In this document: positions 20,340 to 29,213 of the stretch, piece after piece | Layout of the letters: every line of letters begins with the position of its first letter | Position numbering within the stretch: position 1 is the first letter of the stretch | Notes under the pieces: model-generated | What the model was told of the DNA's origin: nothing | Seen by the model: only the letters and a program-made list of their open reading frames with translations | Databases searched by the model: none | NCBI GenBank assembly: GCA_000153445.1 | Contig: CH672397.1 | Location: forward strand, 144,120 to 208,119 | Origin: a gamma proteobacterium HTCC2207 | GTDB lineage: Bacteria; Pseudomonadota; Gammaproteobacteria; Pseudomonadales; Porticoccaceae | Reading direction: 5' to 3' | Length of the DNA stretch: 64,000 bases | Made by a program: the position numbers and the translations under genes

Positions 20340-22094
20340 ATGAATCCAAACTCCCTTTCTGATGCACTGACACGCCATCTAACCACTATTTACCAGGGAG
20401 TCGATGGCGTTGACAGCGATAATCATGGACAGCTGGGCAACAAGCTTATTGAGCTTATGGGTCTGCAGCAGGCAACCACTGAGCCGACTCGCTATGTTAA
20501 TCACTGGGATGAAAAAGACTGTCTGGTAATCAGCTATGGTGACAGCGTATTGCAGCCGGAAGAAACACCGCTGCAAACATTAAAACGATTTCTAGATCGC
20601 TATGTTGAAGACTGTATTAGCGGCGTCCATATTTTGCCTTTTTACCCCTACACCTCGGATGACGGTTTCTCTGTACTCGACTATTCCAGCGTCAATGAAT
20701 CCCTCGGCGACTGGTCCGATATCGAGGCCATAGCCGCAGACTATTCACTGATGTCAGACCTGGTGATCAACCACTGCTCGGCACGCAGCCCCTGGTTTGA
20801 AAATTTTCTCAATGATCGCGAGCCTGGACACAATTTCTTTGCCACCGCCTCTCCAGACGACGACCTGAGCGCCGTGGTACGTCCGCGCACCAACGCGCTG
20901 CTAAAAGAAGTCGAGACGGTTAGGGGCAGTCAGTTTGTCTGGTGTACTTTTAGTCATGACCAGGTCGATCTCAACTTTCGCAATCCAGAGGTACTCAAGC
21001 AGTTTGTCAGTATTATTCGCCAGTACCTGGATAGCGGCGTACGTATTTTTCGCCTAGATGCGGTGGCGTTTTTGTGGAAAGAGCCAGGCACTAGCTGTAT
21101 CAATTTGGAACAGACGCATGAGGTCGTTCGCCTACTCCGGACGCTGATTGAGCACGCTCAACCCGATGCCATTATTGTTACCGAAACCAATATTCCCAAT
21201 CGCGAAAATCTCGCCTATTTCGGCAATGCCAACGAAGCGCACTGGGTGTATAACTTCTCTCTGCCACCCCTATTGGTCAACAGTCTGATCACTGGTGACT
21301 GCAACTATCTCAAGCAGTGGATGATGAGTATGCCGCCAGCGCGCAATGGCACGGCTTACTTTAACTTTATTGCCTCCCACGACGGTATTGGTCTGCGACC
21401 CGCCGAGGGCCTGCTCAAAGAAACTGAGATCGACATTCTTGTCGATACTATGCAATCTTTTGGTGGACGCATTTCCTGGCGCACTGGGGATCAGGGGCAG
21501 CGCAAACCCTATGAAATCAATATCTCGTTGTTTGATGCCCTGCAGGGCACCACAGAGGGGCCAGATCAATGGGGACTGCAGCGTTTTCTCTGCGCTCATG
21601 CCATTATGTTTGCTCTCGAAGGGGTACCCGGAATCTACATTCATAGTCTGGTGGGCACGCACAATGACTACCAGCGAGTTGAAAATGCCGGTCATAACCG
21701 TGCTATTAATCGTCATCAATGGCAGTACTCTGAGCTTCAGGCGCGGCTAGCCAATGCCAATAGTTCGGAGCATCAGGTGTTTGGTGGTATTAGCGAGCTG
21801 CTAAAAATTCGCCGCCAACAGTCTGCATTCCACCCCAATGCCACGCAGTTCACGCTCCACTTGGGCAGTGGTCTATTTGGTTTCTGGCGTCAAAGCATTG
21901 ACCGTCAGCAAAGTATTTTTTGTATCAGCAATATCACCTCTGAAGTGCAGATGCTCAATCTCTCTGATATCAATTTAATCGACAATGAAAACTGGGTTGA
22001 TCTAATCAGTCAACTGCCCTGCGATGGGCTTATGCAGTCAGTTGCTATGGAGCCCTACCAGACCCTGTGGATCACCAATCAGGTCAATGGTTAA
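20340..22094 (+). CDS. GH13_18 sucrose-phosphorylase family, likely glucosylglycerate phosphorylase
   Basis: 584 aa, GH13 TIM barrel. Catalytic residues: nucleophile Asp in [14 protein letters not shown], acid/base Glu in IVTETNIPN, and transition-state Asp in [31 protein letters not shown] is typical of the sucrose-phosphorylase subfamily. It starts 13 bp after the synthase gene, whose product pathway yields glucosylglycerate. Known members of this subfamily phosphorolyse sucrose, sucrose-6-phosphate or glucosylglycerate. The context selects glucosylglycerate phosphorylase, which would release glucose-1-phosphate and glycerate. Substrate choice is inference. Confidence 0.85.
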   Translation: MNPNSLSDALTRHLTTIYQGVDGVDSDNHGQLGNKLIELMGLQQATTEPTRYVNHWDEKDCLVISYGDSVLQPEETPLQTLKRFLDRYVEDCISGVHILPFYPYTSDDGFSVLDYSSVNESLGDWSDIEAIAADYSLMSDLVINHCSARSPWFENFLNDREPGHNFFATASPDDDLSAVVRPRTNALLKEVETVRGSQFVWCTFSHDQVDLNFRNPEVLKQFVSIIRQYLDSGVRIFRLDAVAFLWKEPGTSCINLEQTHEVVRLLRTLIEHAQPDAIIVTETNIPNRENLAYFGNANEAHWVYNFSLPPLLVNSLITGDCNYLKQWMMSMPPARNGTAYFNFIASHDGIGLRPAEGLLKETEIDILVDTMQSFGGRISWRTGDQGQRKPYEINISLFDALQGTTEGPDQWGLQRFLCAHAIMFALEGVPGIYIHSLVGTHNDYQRVENAGHNRAINRHQWQYSELQARLANANSSEHQVFGGISELLKIRRQQSAFHPNATQFTLHLGSGLFGFWRQSIDRQQSIFCISNITSEVQMLNLSDINLIDNENWVDLISQLPCDGLMQSVAMEPYQTLWITNQVNG

Positions 22095-22189
22095 CTTGTT
22101 ATATGCCCTTATAGGTGAGAATATTACCGCTTGAAATGAAGACTAAAATTGTTCATTAAACTGTTCATTAAACTGAACCCGGCAGCAGT

Positions 22190-22209
22190 GATTGTTGTCG
22201 GCAACAATC
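22190..22209 (+). promoter_or_regulatory. perfect hairpin in the metY leader
   Basis: GATTGTTG TCGG CAACAATC: an 8-bp perfect stem with a UUCG-like 4-nt loop, 36 bp before the metY ATG. Just upstream, CTGTTCATTAAA is repeated. No T-run follows, so it is not a terminator. It could affect mRNA stability or initiation. Confidence 0.5.
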
Positions 22210-22245
22210 TATTCAAACCACTATAAAAGCAGGGGCACAGACGCA

Positions 22246-23514
22246 ATGAAATTAGAGACACAGGCCATTCACGCCGGATTCAATGACGACCCAACCACTA
22301 ATGCAGTGGCGGTTCCGATTTATCAAACCACCTCTTATAGCTTTCGCGACACCGAGCACGGTGCCAATCTGTTTAATCTTGCCGAGCCCGGCAATATCTA
22401 CTCGCGCATTATGAATCCCACCAACGATGTGCTTGAACAGCGCATCGCGGCAATGGAAGGTGGCGTCGCAGCACTGTGCATGGCGTCGGGAATGGCTGCT
22501 ATCACAGCGTCTATCCAAACTCTGTGTCGCAGCGGTGACAATATGGTCAGTGTCAGCCAGCTCTACGGTGGCTCTTACAACCTGTTCGCCCACACCTTGC
22601 CACAGCAAGGTATCGAAGTGCGCATGGCGTCAGGTGATGATATTGACGCGTTGGAAGCCTTGATCGACGACAACACCAGAGCAGTGTTCTGTGAGTCGAT
22701 TGGCAACCCCGCTGGCAATGTGGTGGATATAGCCGCGCTTTCGGATATGGCCCATCGTCACGGTGTGCCTGTGATTGTCGATAACACCGTTGCCTCCCCC
22801 TACCTATGTCGCCCCTTTGAACATGGCGCCGATATTGTTGTGCATTCGCTGACTAAATACATTGGCGGCCACGGCACTACGATTGGCGGCATTATCGTCG
22901 ACAGCGGCACCTTCACCTATAAGGACAACCCGCGCTTTGCGCAGTTTAATACCCCAGACCCCTCCTACCATGGCGTTACCTATGCCAACGATTTCGATGC
23001 GCCCTTTATTGGCCGCGCTAGAGTAGTTCCACTGAGGAGCATGGGCGGTGCACTATCACCGTTTAATGCGTTTTTAATTCTTCAGGGATTGGAAACACTG
23101 GCATTGCGTATGGACCGTCATGTTGAAAATGCGGTCGCGGTGGCAAACTATTTACAAAACCATGATTCGGTCTCTTGGGTTAATTATGCGGGTCTCGAGA
23201 GTGACAAATACTATGAACTGGCGCAACGTATGTGCTCGGGCAAGGCGTCTTCGATTGTCAGCTTTGGTATCAAAGGTGGCGAAGCTGCTGGCGGGAAGTT
23301 TATCGATGCGCTGGGCATAATCAAGCGCCTAGTGAATATTGGCGACGCAAAATCACTGGCCTGTCACCCCGCCAGCACCACTCACCGCCAGCTCAATGAA
23401 GAAGAGTTGGCCCATGCCGGTGTCAGTTCAGACCTAGTGCGACTGTCGGTGGGTATCGAGCATGTCGATGATATTTTGGCAGATATTGAACAGGCTATCA
23501 GGGCTGCTAGTTAG
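22246..23514 (+). CDS. metY: O-acetylhomoserine sulfhydrylase (MetY)
   Basis: 422 aa from the ATG at 22246 ([16 protein letters not shown]), the standard N-terminus. A start at 22192 would translate the leader hairpin. Cys/Met-metabolism PLP enzyme: [55 protein letters not shown], and the PLP lysine in [14 protein letters not shown]. The length and the long insert [15 protein letters not shown] are typical of MetY rather than MetB/MetC. It makes homocysteine from O-acetylhomoserine and sulfide in methionine synthesis. It stands alone after the glucosylglycerate operon. Confidence 0.9.
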   Translation: MKLETQAIHAGFNDDPTTNAVAVPIYQTTSYSFRDTEHGANLFNLAEPGNIYSRIMNPTNDVLEQRIAAMEGGVAALCMASGMAAITASIQTLCRSGDNMVSVSQLYGGSYNLFAHTLPQQGIEVRMASGDDIDALEALIDDNTRAVFCESIGNPAGNVVDIAALSDMAHRHGVPVIVDNTVASPYLCRPFEHGADIVVHSLTKYIGGHGTTIGGIIVDSGTFTYKDNPRFAQFNTPDPSYHGVTYANDFDAPFIGRARVVPLRSMGGALSPFNAFLILQGLETLALRMDRHVENAVAVANYLQNHDSVSWVNYAGLESDKYYELAQRMCSGKASSIVSFGIKGGEAAGGKFIDALGIIKRLVNIGDAKSLACHPASTTHRQLNEEELAHAGVSSDLVRLSVGIEHVDDILADIEQAIRAAS

Positions 23515-23849
23515 GTAAGGGAAAAGTCTAATACAGCTATTAGCCTAGCACCTTGGAAGCACTTACTCGGGCGAGTTGAGCGCGCTGTTCTGTCATCTTG
23601 AGAGAGCGGCGCGACCCTAAGGATCTCCTTGCAGAATGGCTCTGTAAATTAATGAGATCCTTCGGCTACGCTCAGGATGACAATGTAGGTGCTAGGCATA
23701 AGAAAGTAGATACTCTGATTAAGAAAGTAGATGCTCTGATTAAGAAAGTAGATGCTCTAAGTAAAAAAAGCGCTCGGGATTACAAAAAGAGCGTGCGACG
23801 CACTAACGTCACCGTCATGACAATAGAGCGCAGCGACGAGGAATCTCAA
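23515..23849. other. intergenic repeat region
   Basis: Contains dispersed family A copies (TGTCATCTTGAG...AAGGATCTCC at 23592-23629 and GAGATCCTTCGGCTACGCTC plus AGGATGACA at 23654-23682), a 21-bp tandem array and a degenerate copy near 23815-23850. A 102-codon open frame here is an artefact of the repeats. Confidence 0.75.
23700..23762. repeat. tandem array, three 21-bp units
   Basis: AAGAAAGTAGATACTCTGAT plus T, repeated three times with one or two changes. It lies just after a dispersed repeat. Confidence 0.92.
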
Positions 23850-24398
23850 TCAGTCACTGACCTGAGTCAGAAAAAACCGCTCGCAAGCCCCAGACGCATC
23901 TCCTAGACTTTCTCGCTGCACAGTCAACTTCTCGCCATAGTAGGCTGCACAGCCTTGAATCAGCCCCTCCGCCACATCACCTAAACAGCGAGGCGATTCA
24001 TAGATCAGTTCCATGGTGTTATCTGTATATCGACTGCACTTAAAAGCCGGAGGTGAGGCGTCAGGATAGAGTTTTCTCACCTCAACATGAATAAAACCAT
24101 CCACCTTTTGCAACATATCAAAGGACGATTTCATCCCTTCAATCCATTGGGGATAGGCTGCAATCAACTCAGCGAATAAATACATACCAAAGGTTTTAGT
24201 CACCTTAGGCACTGAAACATCGGTCTTTTTACTCAACACCACAATCATCTCGATCAGTTCCATATGATCGTAGACGCCCATGGTGGTATAGATTCCGCCA
24301 CTGGCAGGCGCGGCCTCTTCAATGATCTCTTCAACCATCTCGAGCCCGTAGCGCTCCTCTACCAAGTAGAGAAACGACGTAAATATCATCCCCGTCAC
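23850..24398 (-). CDS. H-NOX (heme NO-binding) sensor protein
   Basis: 182 aa from the GTG at 24398 (TGMIFTSFLYLVEERYG); GGGGTG sits a few bases before it. An ATG at 24410 adds MGCF, which is less like the family. The single-domain H-NOX is complete. The proximal heme histidine is His104 in FIHVEVRKLYPDA, and the heme-propionate motif Y-x-S-x-R is YESPR (133-137). GLIQGCAAYYGE closes the fold. H-NOX proteins bind NO (or O2) and usually pass the signal to a histidine kinase or diguanylate cyclase encoded next door. None lies within reach here, so the partner must be elsewhere. Confidence 0.9.
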   Translation of the reverse strand: MTGMIFTSFLYLVEERYGLEMVEEIIEEAAPASGGIYTTMGVYDHMELIEMIVVLSKKTDVSVPKVTKTFGMYLFAELIAAYPQWIEGMKSSFDMLQKVDGFIHVEVRKLYPDASPPAFKCSRYTDNTMELIYESPRCLGDVAEGLIQGCAAYYGEKLTVQRESLGDASGACERFFLTQVSD

Positions 24399-24935
24399 AA
24401 AACACCCCATTAATTTCCAGCTGCTGTGGATTCCAGCAGTCTAATGTTCAGCCCTGAACCGGCGATGCCCTCAAAACGGCACCTGTACCTATTCAAATTA
24501 ACATAGTAAATTTTTATTCCACTGAGCGACTGTCATTCTCACCCTTATTTGCTATGTACTATAGTTCAGTTACTCCGCTCCACCTGATAATTGGATCCGA
24601 TATTTGGCATCTCTAAAATCGGCATCGGCGCCCTTGGCGAGAATAGCGAGAATAGCGACTAAAAATTCAACGCGATTGTGAGGGAACTCAGTTGAGTTAC
24701 GCTGAACGGGTGATCACTCAGACGTTATAATCAGCGCCGCTGCTGATTTAATGAATCGTCACAACGCCTTTGACCGTAACAACTATATATAGATCAGAAT
24801 TGGCAAAAAAATTAGTGCCCTTCACGCCTTTTTTTATCCTATACTGCGTGCCGGCGGTCGGGAATTCTGGCGCTGACCGAAAAAAATGGTGTAACCAATC
24901 CCTAATTTTAATAACAAGCAAATGGAGTCAACACT
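24399..24935. other. intergenic region upstream of pqqA
   Basis: About 540 bp between divergent H-NOX and pqqA. A 100-codon open frame starting at 24770 overlaps pqqA in another frame and resembles nothing. The region probably holds both promoters; I see no clear conserved operator. The pqqA ribosome site GGAG is at about 24923. Confidence 0.6.
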
Positions 24936-25007
24936 ATGTGGAAAAAACCAACTTATCAGAAACTCCGTCTCGGTTTCGAAATCACTATGTACAAATACAA
25001 CCGCTAA
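24936..25007 (+). CDS. pqqA: PqqA, precursor peptide of pyrroloquinoline quinone
   Basis: 23 aa: begins MWKKPTYQKLRLGF and ends ITMYKYNR. It holds the Glu15-x3-Tyr19 pair that is cross-linked by PqqE and excised to become PQQ. The length and the E-x-x-x-Y spacing are those of PqqA. AATGGAGTCAACACT supplies the ribosome site. It is the first gene of the pqq cluster and is followed by a terminator-like hairpin that would let it be made in excess over the enzymes. Confidence 0.95.
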   Translation: MWKKPTYQKLRLGFEITMYKYNR

Positions 25008-25090
25008 CTCAGATACTGTTTATAAAACAGACGATGCAGCACTATTCAGCCAATACAAGTAACCGCTATTAGAGTGATTAATAGCTTTTA

Positions 25091-25124
25091 AAAACCGACT
25101 CGATAAATTTGCGTCGGTTTTTTT
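25091..25124 (+). terminator. intrinsic terminator between pqqA and pqqB
   Basis: AAAACCGAC (25091-25099) pairs with GTCGGTTTT (25113-25121), followed by TTT. The hairpin lies 84 bp after pqqA. Partial read-through would explain a high precursor:enzyme ratio, as known for other pqq operons. Confidence 0.85.
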
Positions 25125-25210
25125 ATGCGACATAAGAAGGTCGCAACACAGTAATTTACCCATTGGCTACTCGAAGTAATGTCTTACGCTCAATAAAAAG
25201 GTCGCCCATT

Positions 25211-26143
25211 ATGTTTATCCATGTGCTCGGCTCTGCCGCTGGCGGTGGCTTTCCTCAGTGGAACTGCAATTGCGCCAACTGCGCAGGCCTTAGAAACGGC
25301 AGCATTAACGCCAAAGCCAGAACACAGAGCTCCATAGCGGTAAGCAGTGATGGCATCAATTGGGTGCTATTCAACACCTCTCCCGATATTCGGGCACAGC
25401 TGGCCGATTTTGAACCCTTGCAACCTGCCAGACAGCTCCGGGATACAGGAATCTCAGCAATTGTGTTGATGGACAGCCAAATCGACCACACCACCGGTCT
25501 ACTCATGCTACGTGAAGGCTGCCCCCACGATGTGTACTGTACTGATATGGTGCTTGAAGACTTGAGCAGCGGATTTCCATTATTTAGCATGCTTAAACAC
25601 TGGAACGGGGGCTTGCAGCACAGGCCCATTCTGCTCAATAAAGACGATCACACTCAGGAAGGCAGCTTTACCATTCCTAACATTGACGGCCTACGATTTC
25701 ATGCCGTGCCCCTGCTCAGCAAAGCTCCGCCCTATTCACCGCACCGAAATAACCCTCATGTGGGCGACAATATTGGCATTAGAATTGAAGATACTCGCAG
25801 CGGCAAGAATCTCTTTTATTCCCCGGGGCTCGGTGAACCTGAGCCACATATCATCAAATTAATGCAACGTGCCGACTGTCTATTAGTGGACGGGACGTTT
25901 TGGCGAGAAGATGAAATGGCCTTTGCCGGTGTTGGTACTAAACTCGCCGCCGAGATGGGCCATCTGCCGCAAAGCGGTGAGAATGGCATGATCGAATTGC
26001 TTCGGCCTATGAAAAAACCTCGCAAGGTGCTTATTCATATCAATAACACCAACCCCATTTTGATAGAGGATTCTGAGCAACGGGCGATCTTGAATAAAGA
26101 AGGCATTGAAGTGGCCTACGACGGCATGGACATTGAATTGTAA
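25211..26143 (+). CDS. pqqB: PqqB, PQQ biosynthesis metallo-beta-lactamase-fold protein
   Basis: 310 aa from the ATG at 25211. An in-frame start at 25163 lacks family similarity. Typical opening [19 protein letters not shown] with the CNCANC zinc-like cluster, then [16 protein letters not shown] in place of the HxHxDH motif, and [14 protein letters not shown]. PqqB is thought to hydroxylate the tyrosine of the processed precursor. The stop codon overlaps the pqqD start (TAATG). Confidence 0.94.
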   Translation: MFIHVLGSAAGGGFPQWNCNCANCAGLRNGSINAKARTQSSIAVSSDGINWVLFNTSPDIRAQLADFEPLQPARQLRDTGISAIVLMDSQIDHTTGLLMLREGCPHDVYCTDMVLEDLSSGFPLFSMLKHWNGGLQHRPILLNKDDHTQEGSFTIPNIDGLRFHAVPLLSKAPPYSPHRNNPHVGDNIGIRIEDTRSGKNLFYSPGLGEPEPHIIKLMQRADCLLVDGTFWREDEMAFAGVGTKLAAEMGHLPQSGENGMIELLRPMKKPRKVLIHINNTNPILIEDSEQRAILNKEGIEVAYDGMDIEL

Positions 26144-26439
26144 TGATCAATATCTCCGACAGTACCTCAGTTAAACTATCCAGCCAATTTCGTTTTCAAT
26201 GGGAAGAGGCCCAGCAGAGCTTTGTACTGCTGTATCCTGAAGGGATGATCCAACTCAGCGCCAGTGCCGGTGAGATTTTAAATCGCTGCCAGCAGCAAAT
26301 CACTATTGCTGAAATTATCAGCGACTTACAAACGGCATTTGCTGAGGCGGACCCCAACGAGCTTGCCGCTGATGTTAGGGAGTTTATTCAGGAGGCCAAC
26401 GATCAGGCCTGGCTGGAAATAAAACACCAGAAATTGTAA
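26143..26439 (+). CDS. pqqD: PqqD, peptide chaperone for PqqA
   Basis: 98 aa with the PqqD fold: RFQWEEAQQSFVLLYPEGMIQLSASAGEIL, then a helical part around ITIAEIISDLQTAF and DVREFIQEANDQAWL. PqqD binds PqqA and presents it to the radical SAM enzyme PqqE, encoded next. It overlaps pqqB by one base. In the common order pqqABCDE, pqqC would stand here; in this genome pqqC has moved to the end. Confidence 0.92.
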   Translation: MINISDSTSVKLSSQFRFQWEEAQQSFVLLYPEGMIQLSASAGEILNRCQQQITIAEIISDLQTAFAEADPNELAADVREFIQEANDQAWLEIKHQKL

Positions 26440-26470
26440 CAAAGCACTGCCACCAAAGAGATAAACCAAA

Positions 26471-27676
26471 ATGAGCGATAGCATCACCATAGCCAGCGAC
26501 CAACAGCAATCTATTCCTCTTTGGTTACTGGCTGAGCTGAGCTATTCCTGCCCGCTGCAATGTGCCTACTGCTCTAATCCCATTAATTACCCTGAAGCCA
26601 GAAGCTCGGAGCTGTCCACCGACGAATGGAAAACCGTCTTTAAAGACGCGCGTAAAATGGGTGCAGTGCAACTGGGGCTATCCGGTGGCGAGCCATTAGT
26701 CCGGCCAGACTTAGAGGAGCTGATTGCAGAGGCTCGCGCCCTTGGGTTTTATACCAACCTGATCACCTCAGCTGTGGGAGCCGATGCCGCTAGGCTGGCC
26801 GCCATTCGTGAAGCCGGGCTAGATCATATTCAAATTAGTTTTCAAGGCAGCAATCAAGCTGTCAATGATCACTTTGCTGGGACTAAAAGTTTTCACCACA
26901 AAGTAATGATGGCCAAAGAGGCGAAAAAACTGGGCTTCCCGATGGTGCTTAATTTTGTTCTACACAGACAAAATATCCATCAAATTGCCGATATGCTCAA
27001 GTTGGCTGAAGACTTGAATGCAGACTTTGTAGAATTAGCCAATTCACAATATTACGGCTGGGCACTTAAAAATATTGATGCCCTGCTCCCCAGCCGACAA
27101 CAACTAGTGAATGCAGAGGCGATCACCAACGACTTCCGTAAAAATCATCAAGGCAACATGGACGTGATTTTTGTTGTACCCGATTATTATGAAAATCGGC
27201 CAAAGGCCTGTTGCAATGGCTGGGGAACAACCTTTGTTACCGTCACTCCCGATGGCGACGTTCAGCCCTGTCAAAGTGCTCAGGTATTGCCAGGCTTTGA
27301 ACTCCCAAATGTACGCCGTCAGAGTTTGGAGTGGGCCTGGCGTGAATCGCCTTTATTTAACGCCTTTAGAGGTACTGAGTGGATGCAGGAGCCCTGCCGC
27401 TCCTGCCCTGAAAAAGAGCAGGACTTGGGCGGCTGTCGCTGCCAGGCCTATCTGCTAACGGGTGATGCCTACGCCACCGACCCTGTTTGTGACCTGTCAC
27501 CAAAGCACTCAGATATTGAACGCGTTGTCGCCAGTGCGCAGAACATTGCCGATCTAAACGATGATGGCTTTAGTTACGACATTAACAAGGCTGACGATAT
27601 CACTCAGCCGTTACTATTTCGCAATCCCAAAAACGCTAAAATCCTGACTAAAAAAATAGGCGAACACAATGACTAA
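26471..27676 (+). CDS. pqqE: PqqE, radical SAM cross-linking enzyme
   Basis: 401 aa. The radical SAM cluster is C27-x3-C31-x2-C34 ([11 protein letters not shown]), followed by [17 protein letters not shown]. The SPASM cysteines are visible in [35 protein letters not shown] and [10 protein letters not shown]. It forms the Glu-Tyr carbon-carbon bond in PqqA with PqqD. It overlaps pqqC by 8 bp at its 3' end. The C-terminal extension after SPKHSDIE (about 40 residues) is a little long. Confidence 0.95.
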   Translation: MSDSITIASDQQQSIPLWLLAELSYSCPLQCAYCSNPINYPEARSSELSTDEWKTVFKDARKMGAVQLGLSGGEPLVRPDLEELIAEARALGFYTNLITSAVGADAARLAAIREAGLDHIQISFQGSNQAVNDHFAGTKSFHHKVMMAKEAKKLGFPMVLNFVLHRQNIHQIADMLKLAEDLNADFVELANSQYYGWALKNIDALLPSRQQLVNAEAITNDFRKNHQGNMDVIFVVPDYYENRPKACCNGWGTTFVTVTPDGDVQPCQSAQVLPGFELPNVRRQSLEWAWRESPLFNAFRGTEWMQEPCRSCPEKEQDLGGCRCQAYLLTGDAYATDPVCDLSPKHSDIERVVASAQNIADLNDDGFSYDINKADDITQPLLFRNPKNAKILTKKIGEHND

Positions 27677-28391
27677 AGCCTGGACTGCAGAAGAATTTGA
27701 GCAGCAGCTACGAGACAAGGGCGCGCTCTACCATATTCATCACCCCTTCCATATTGCGATGAATACCGGCAACTGTACTCAAAAGCAGATACAGGGCTGG
27801 GTGGCTAACCGCTATTATTATCAAATCAGTATACCGATCAAAGACGCCGCCATTATGGCCAACTGTGACGACGCCTCTGTTCGTCGTTTATGGGTGCAGC
27901 GTATTCTTGATCACGATGGCACCAGCGATGAGGATAGTGGTGGTATTGAGGCCTGGCTCCGCTTGGGAGAGGCTGTGGGTTTAACCCGAGACGAAATTAT
28001 AAGTCAGCAACATATATTACCCGGCGTGCGCTTTGCAGTAGACGCCTACGTTAACTTTGCCCGCCGCGCTAACTGGCAGGAAGCGGCCTGCTCATCACTC
28101 ACCGAACTCTTTGCCCCGACCATTCATCAAAAACGCTTAGCGACCTGGCCGGAACACTATCCCTGGATCGATCCCAACGGCTATCAATATTTCCGCACGC
28201 GACTTAGCGAAGCCCGAAGAGATGTAGAGCATGGTTTGGCGATTACTCTGGACTACTTTAAAACCTTCGAACAGCAGCAGCAGGCCATGGGTATACTGCA
28301 GTTAAAGCTGGATATTTTATGGAGTATGCTGGATGCAATGCAGTTGGCTTATGTCTATGAAGAGCCGCCATTTCATAGCTGTAGCCGGTAA
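27669..28391 (+). CDS. pqqC: PqqC, pyrroloquinoline-quinone synthase
   Basis: 240 aa, heme-oxygenase-like all-helical fold. Typical segments: [49 protein letters not shown] and [14 protein letters not shown]. It catalyses the final ring closure and eight-electron oxidation to PQQ. The start overlaps pqqE. The last codons (CSR-stop) lie in the first unit of a 17-bp tandem array, which also supplies the TAA. No PqqF protease or quinoprotein dehydrogenase is in the window. Confidence 0.94.
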   Translation: MTKAWTAEEFEQQLRDKGALYHIHHPFHIAMNTGNCTQKQIQGWVANRYYYQISIPIKDAAIMANCDDASVRRLWVQRILDHDGTSDEDSGGIEAWLRLGEAVGLTRDEIISQQHILPGVRFAVDAYVNFARRANWQEAACSSLTELFAPTIHQKRLATWPEHYPWIDPNGYQYFRTRLSEARRDVEHGLAITLDYFKTFEQQQQAMGILQLKLDILWSMLDAMQLAYVYEEPPFHSCSR

Positions 28392-28482
28392 AGAGCTGTA
28401 CCCGGTAAAGAGCTGCACCCGATAAAGAGCTGTAGCCGATAAAGAGCTGTACCCGATAAAGAGCTGCACCCAATAAAACAGC
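28381..28482. repeat. tandem array, six 17-bp units with 51-bp higher order
   Basis: Units read GTAGCCGGTAAAGAGCT, GTACCC..., GCACCC..., then the same order again, so the array is two copies of a 51-bp trimer. It overlaps the 3' end of pqqC. Confidence 0.93.
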
Positions 28483-28522
28483 CTGAGACTAAAGCCCCTA
28501 TTTGTTTGCTATTCAGGCGCAA

Positions 28523-29122
28523 TTACTTGCGCCGAACCACCTGATAATTACGCCCGATATATTTCATCGGTACGCTGAGCATATGCACCAGGCGCGAGAA
28601 TGGAAACAGAACAAAAATAACCATACCCAACAGAATATGCAGCTTATAAATCCAGTGCACTGAAGCGATACTAGCGGCGGCGGTTGTGGGATCAAAGATG
28701 ACTATACTCTGCGCCCAGCTCATCAGCTTGAGCATTTCTTGGCCATCCAGATGGCCCACAGAGACGAAGATCGAACCCAGCCCCAAAATCAGTTGGGCGA
28801 ATAGCACCAGCAAAATAGCTATATCCATTCTGGTGCCTGAGGCTCTGACTCGCACATTGGTCAGCCGTCGCACAATCAAGATAACCATGCCGTAAAAACA
28901 GATCAGACCAAAGAAACCGCCAGCGCCCATAGCGATCAGCTGTTTGGTGGACGCTGAGACACCCAGCACGTGCCACAACGTGTTGGGGGTTAGCAGACCG
29001 ACAAAATGCCCCACAAAAATCGCCAATATCCCTATATGAAAAGGAATGCTGCCCCTGCGCAACTGCTTGCTCTCAAGCAATTGGCTGGAGCCGGTTTTCC
29101 AGCTGTACTGTTCCCGACAGAG
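28523..29122 (-). pseudogene. narI: narI remnant (nitrate reductase gamma/cytochrome b), 5'-truncated
   Basis: About 185-195 codons of a NarI-like membrane protein. FHIGILAIFVGHFVGLLTP and HWIYKLHILLGM ... FSRLVHML carry the two pairs of heme-ligating histidines, and about four membrane helices remain. The first 40-odd residues of NarI, including the first helix, are missing. In frame upstream of the TTG at 29080, the conserved REQYSWKTGSSQLL is still readable to 29116. There the sequence changes abruptly into a dispersed repeat (CTCTGTCGGGA, minus strand). No narGHJ is nearby. Loss by recombination at the repeat is the likely history. A short product from an internal TTG cannot be excluded. 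Confidence 0.8.
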
Positions 29123-29145
29123 CGAAGCGACGAGGGATCTCCGGC
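29111..29145. repeat. dispersed repeat (family B) at the narI break point
   Basis: TTCCCGACAGAGCGAAGCGA then CGAGGGATCTCC. One end coincides with the loss of narI similarity. A partial family A arm (GAGATCC...CTCTCAGAATGAC) follows to 29190. Confidence 0.85.
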
Positions 29146-29213
29146 CAGTTGGCAGAGATCCTCCAGTTCACTTGCCCCTCTCAGAATGACCCTCCTGAAC
29201 CTTACAAATTACT

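Noticed and set aside
22095-22245. SAM or SAH riboswitch upstream of metY
   Set aside because: I could not match the conserved cores; only a simple hairpin and a short repeat are visible.
23598-23906. 102-codon open frame with KKVDALI repeats
   Set aside because: It begins in a dispersed repeat, is made of the 21-bp tandem array and overlaps the H-NOX gene end.
24770-25072. 100-codon open frame upstream of pqqA
   Set aside because: It runs through pqqA in another frame; PqqA is unmistakable and no homology is evident for the longer frame.
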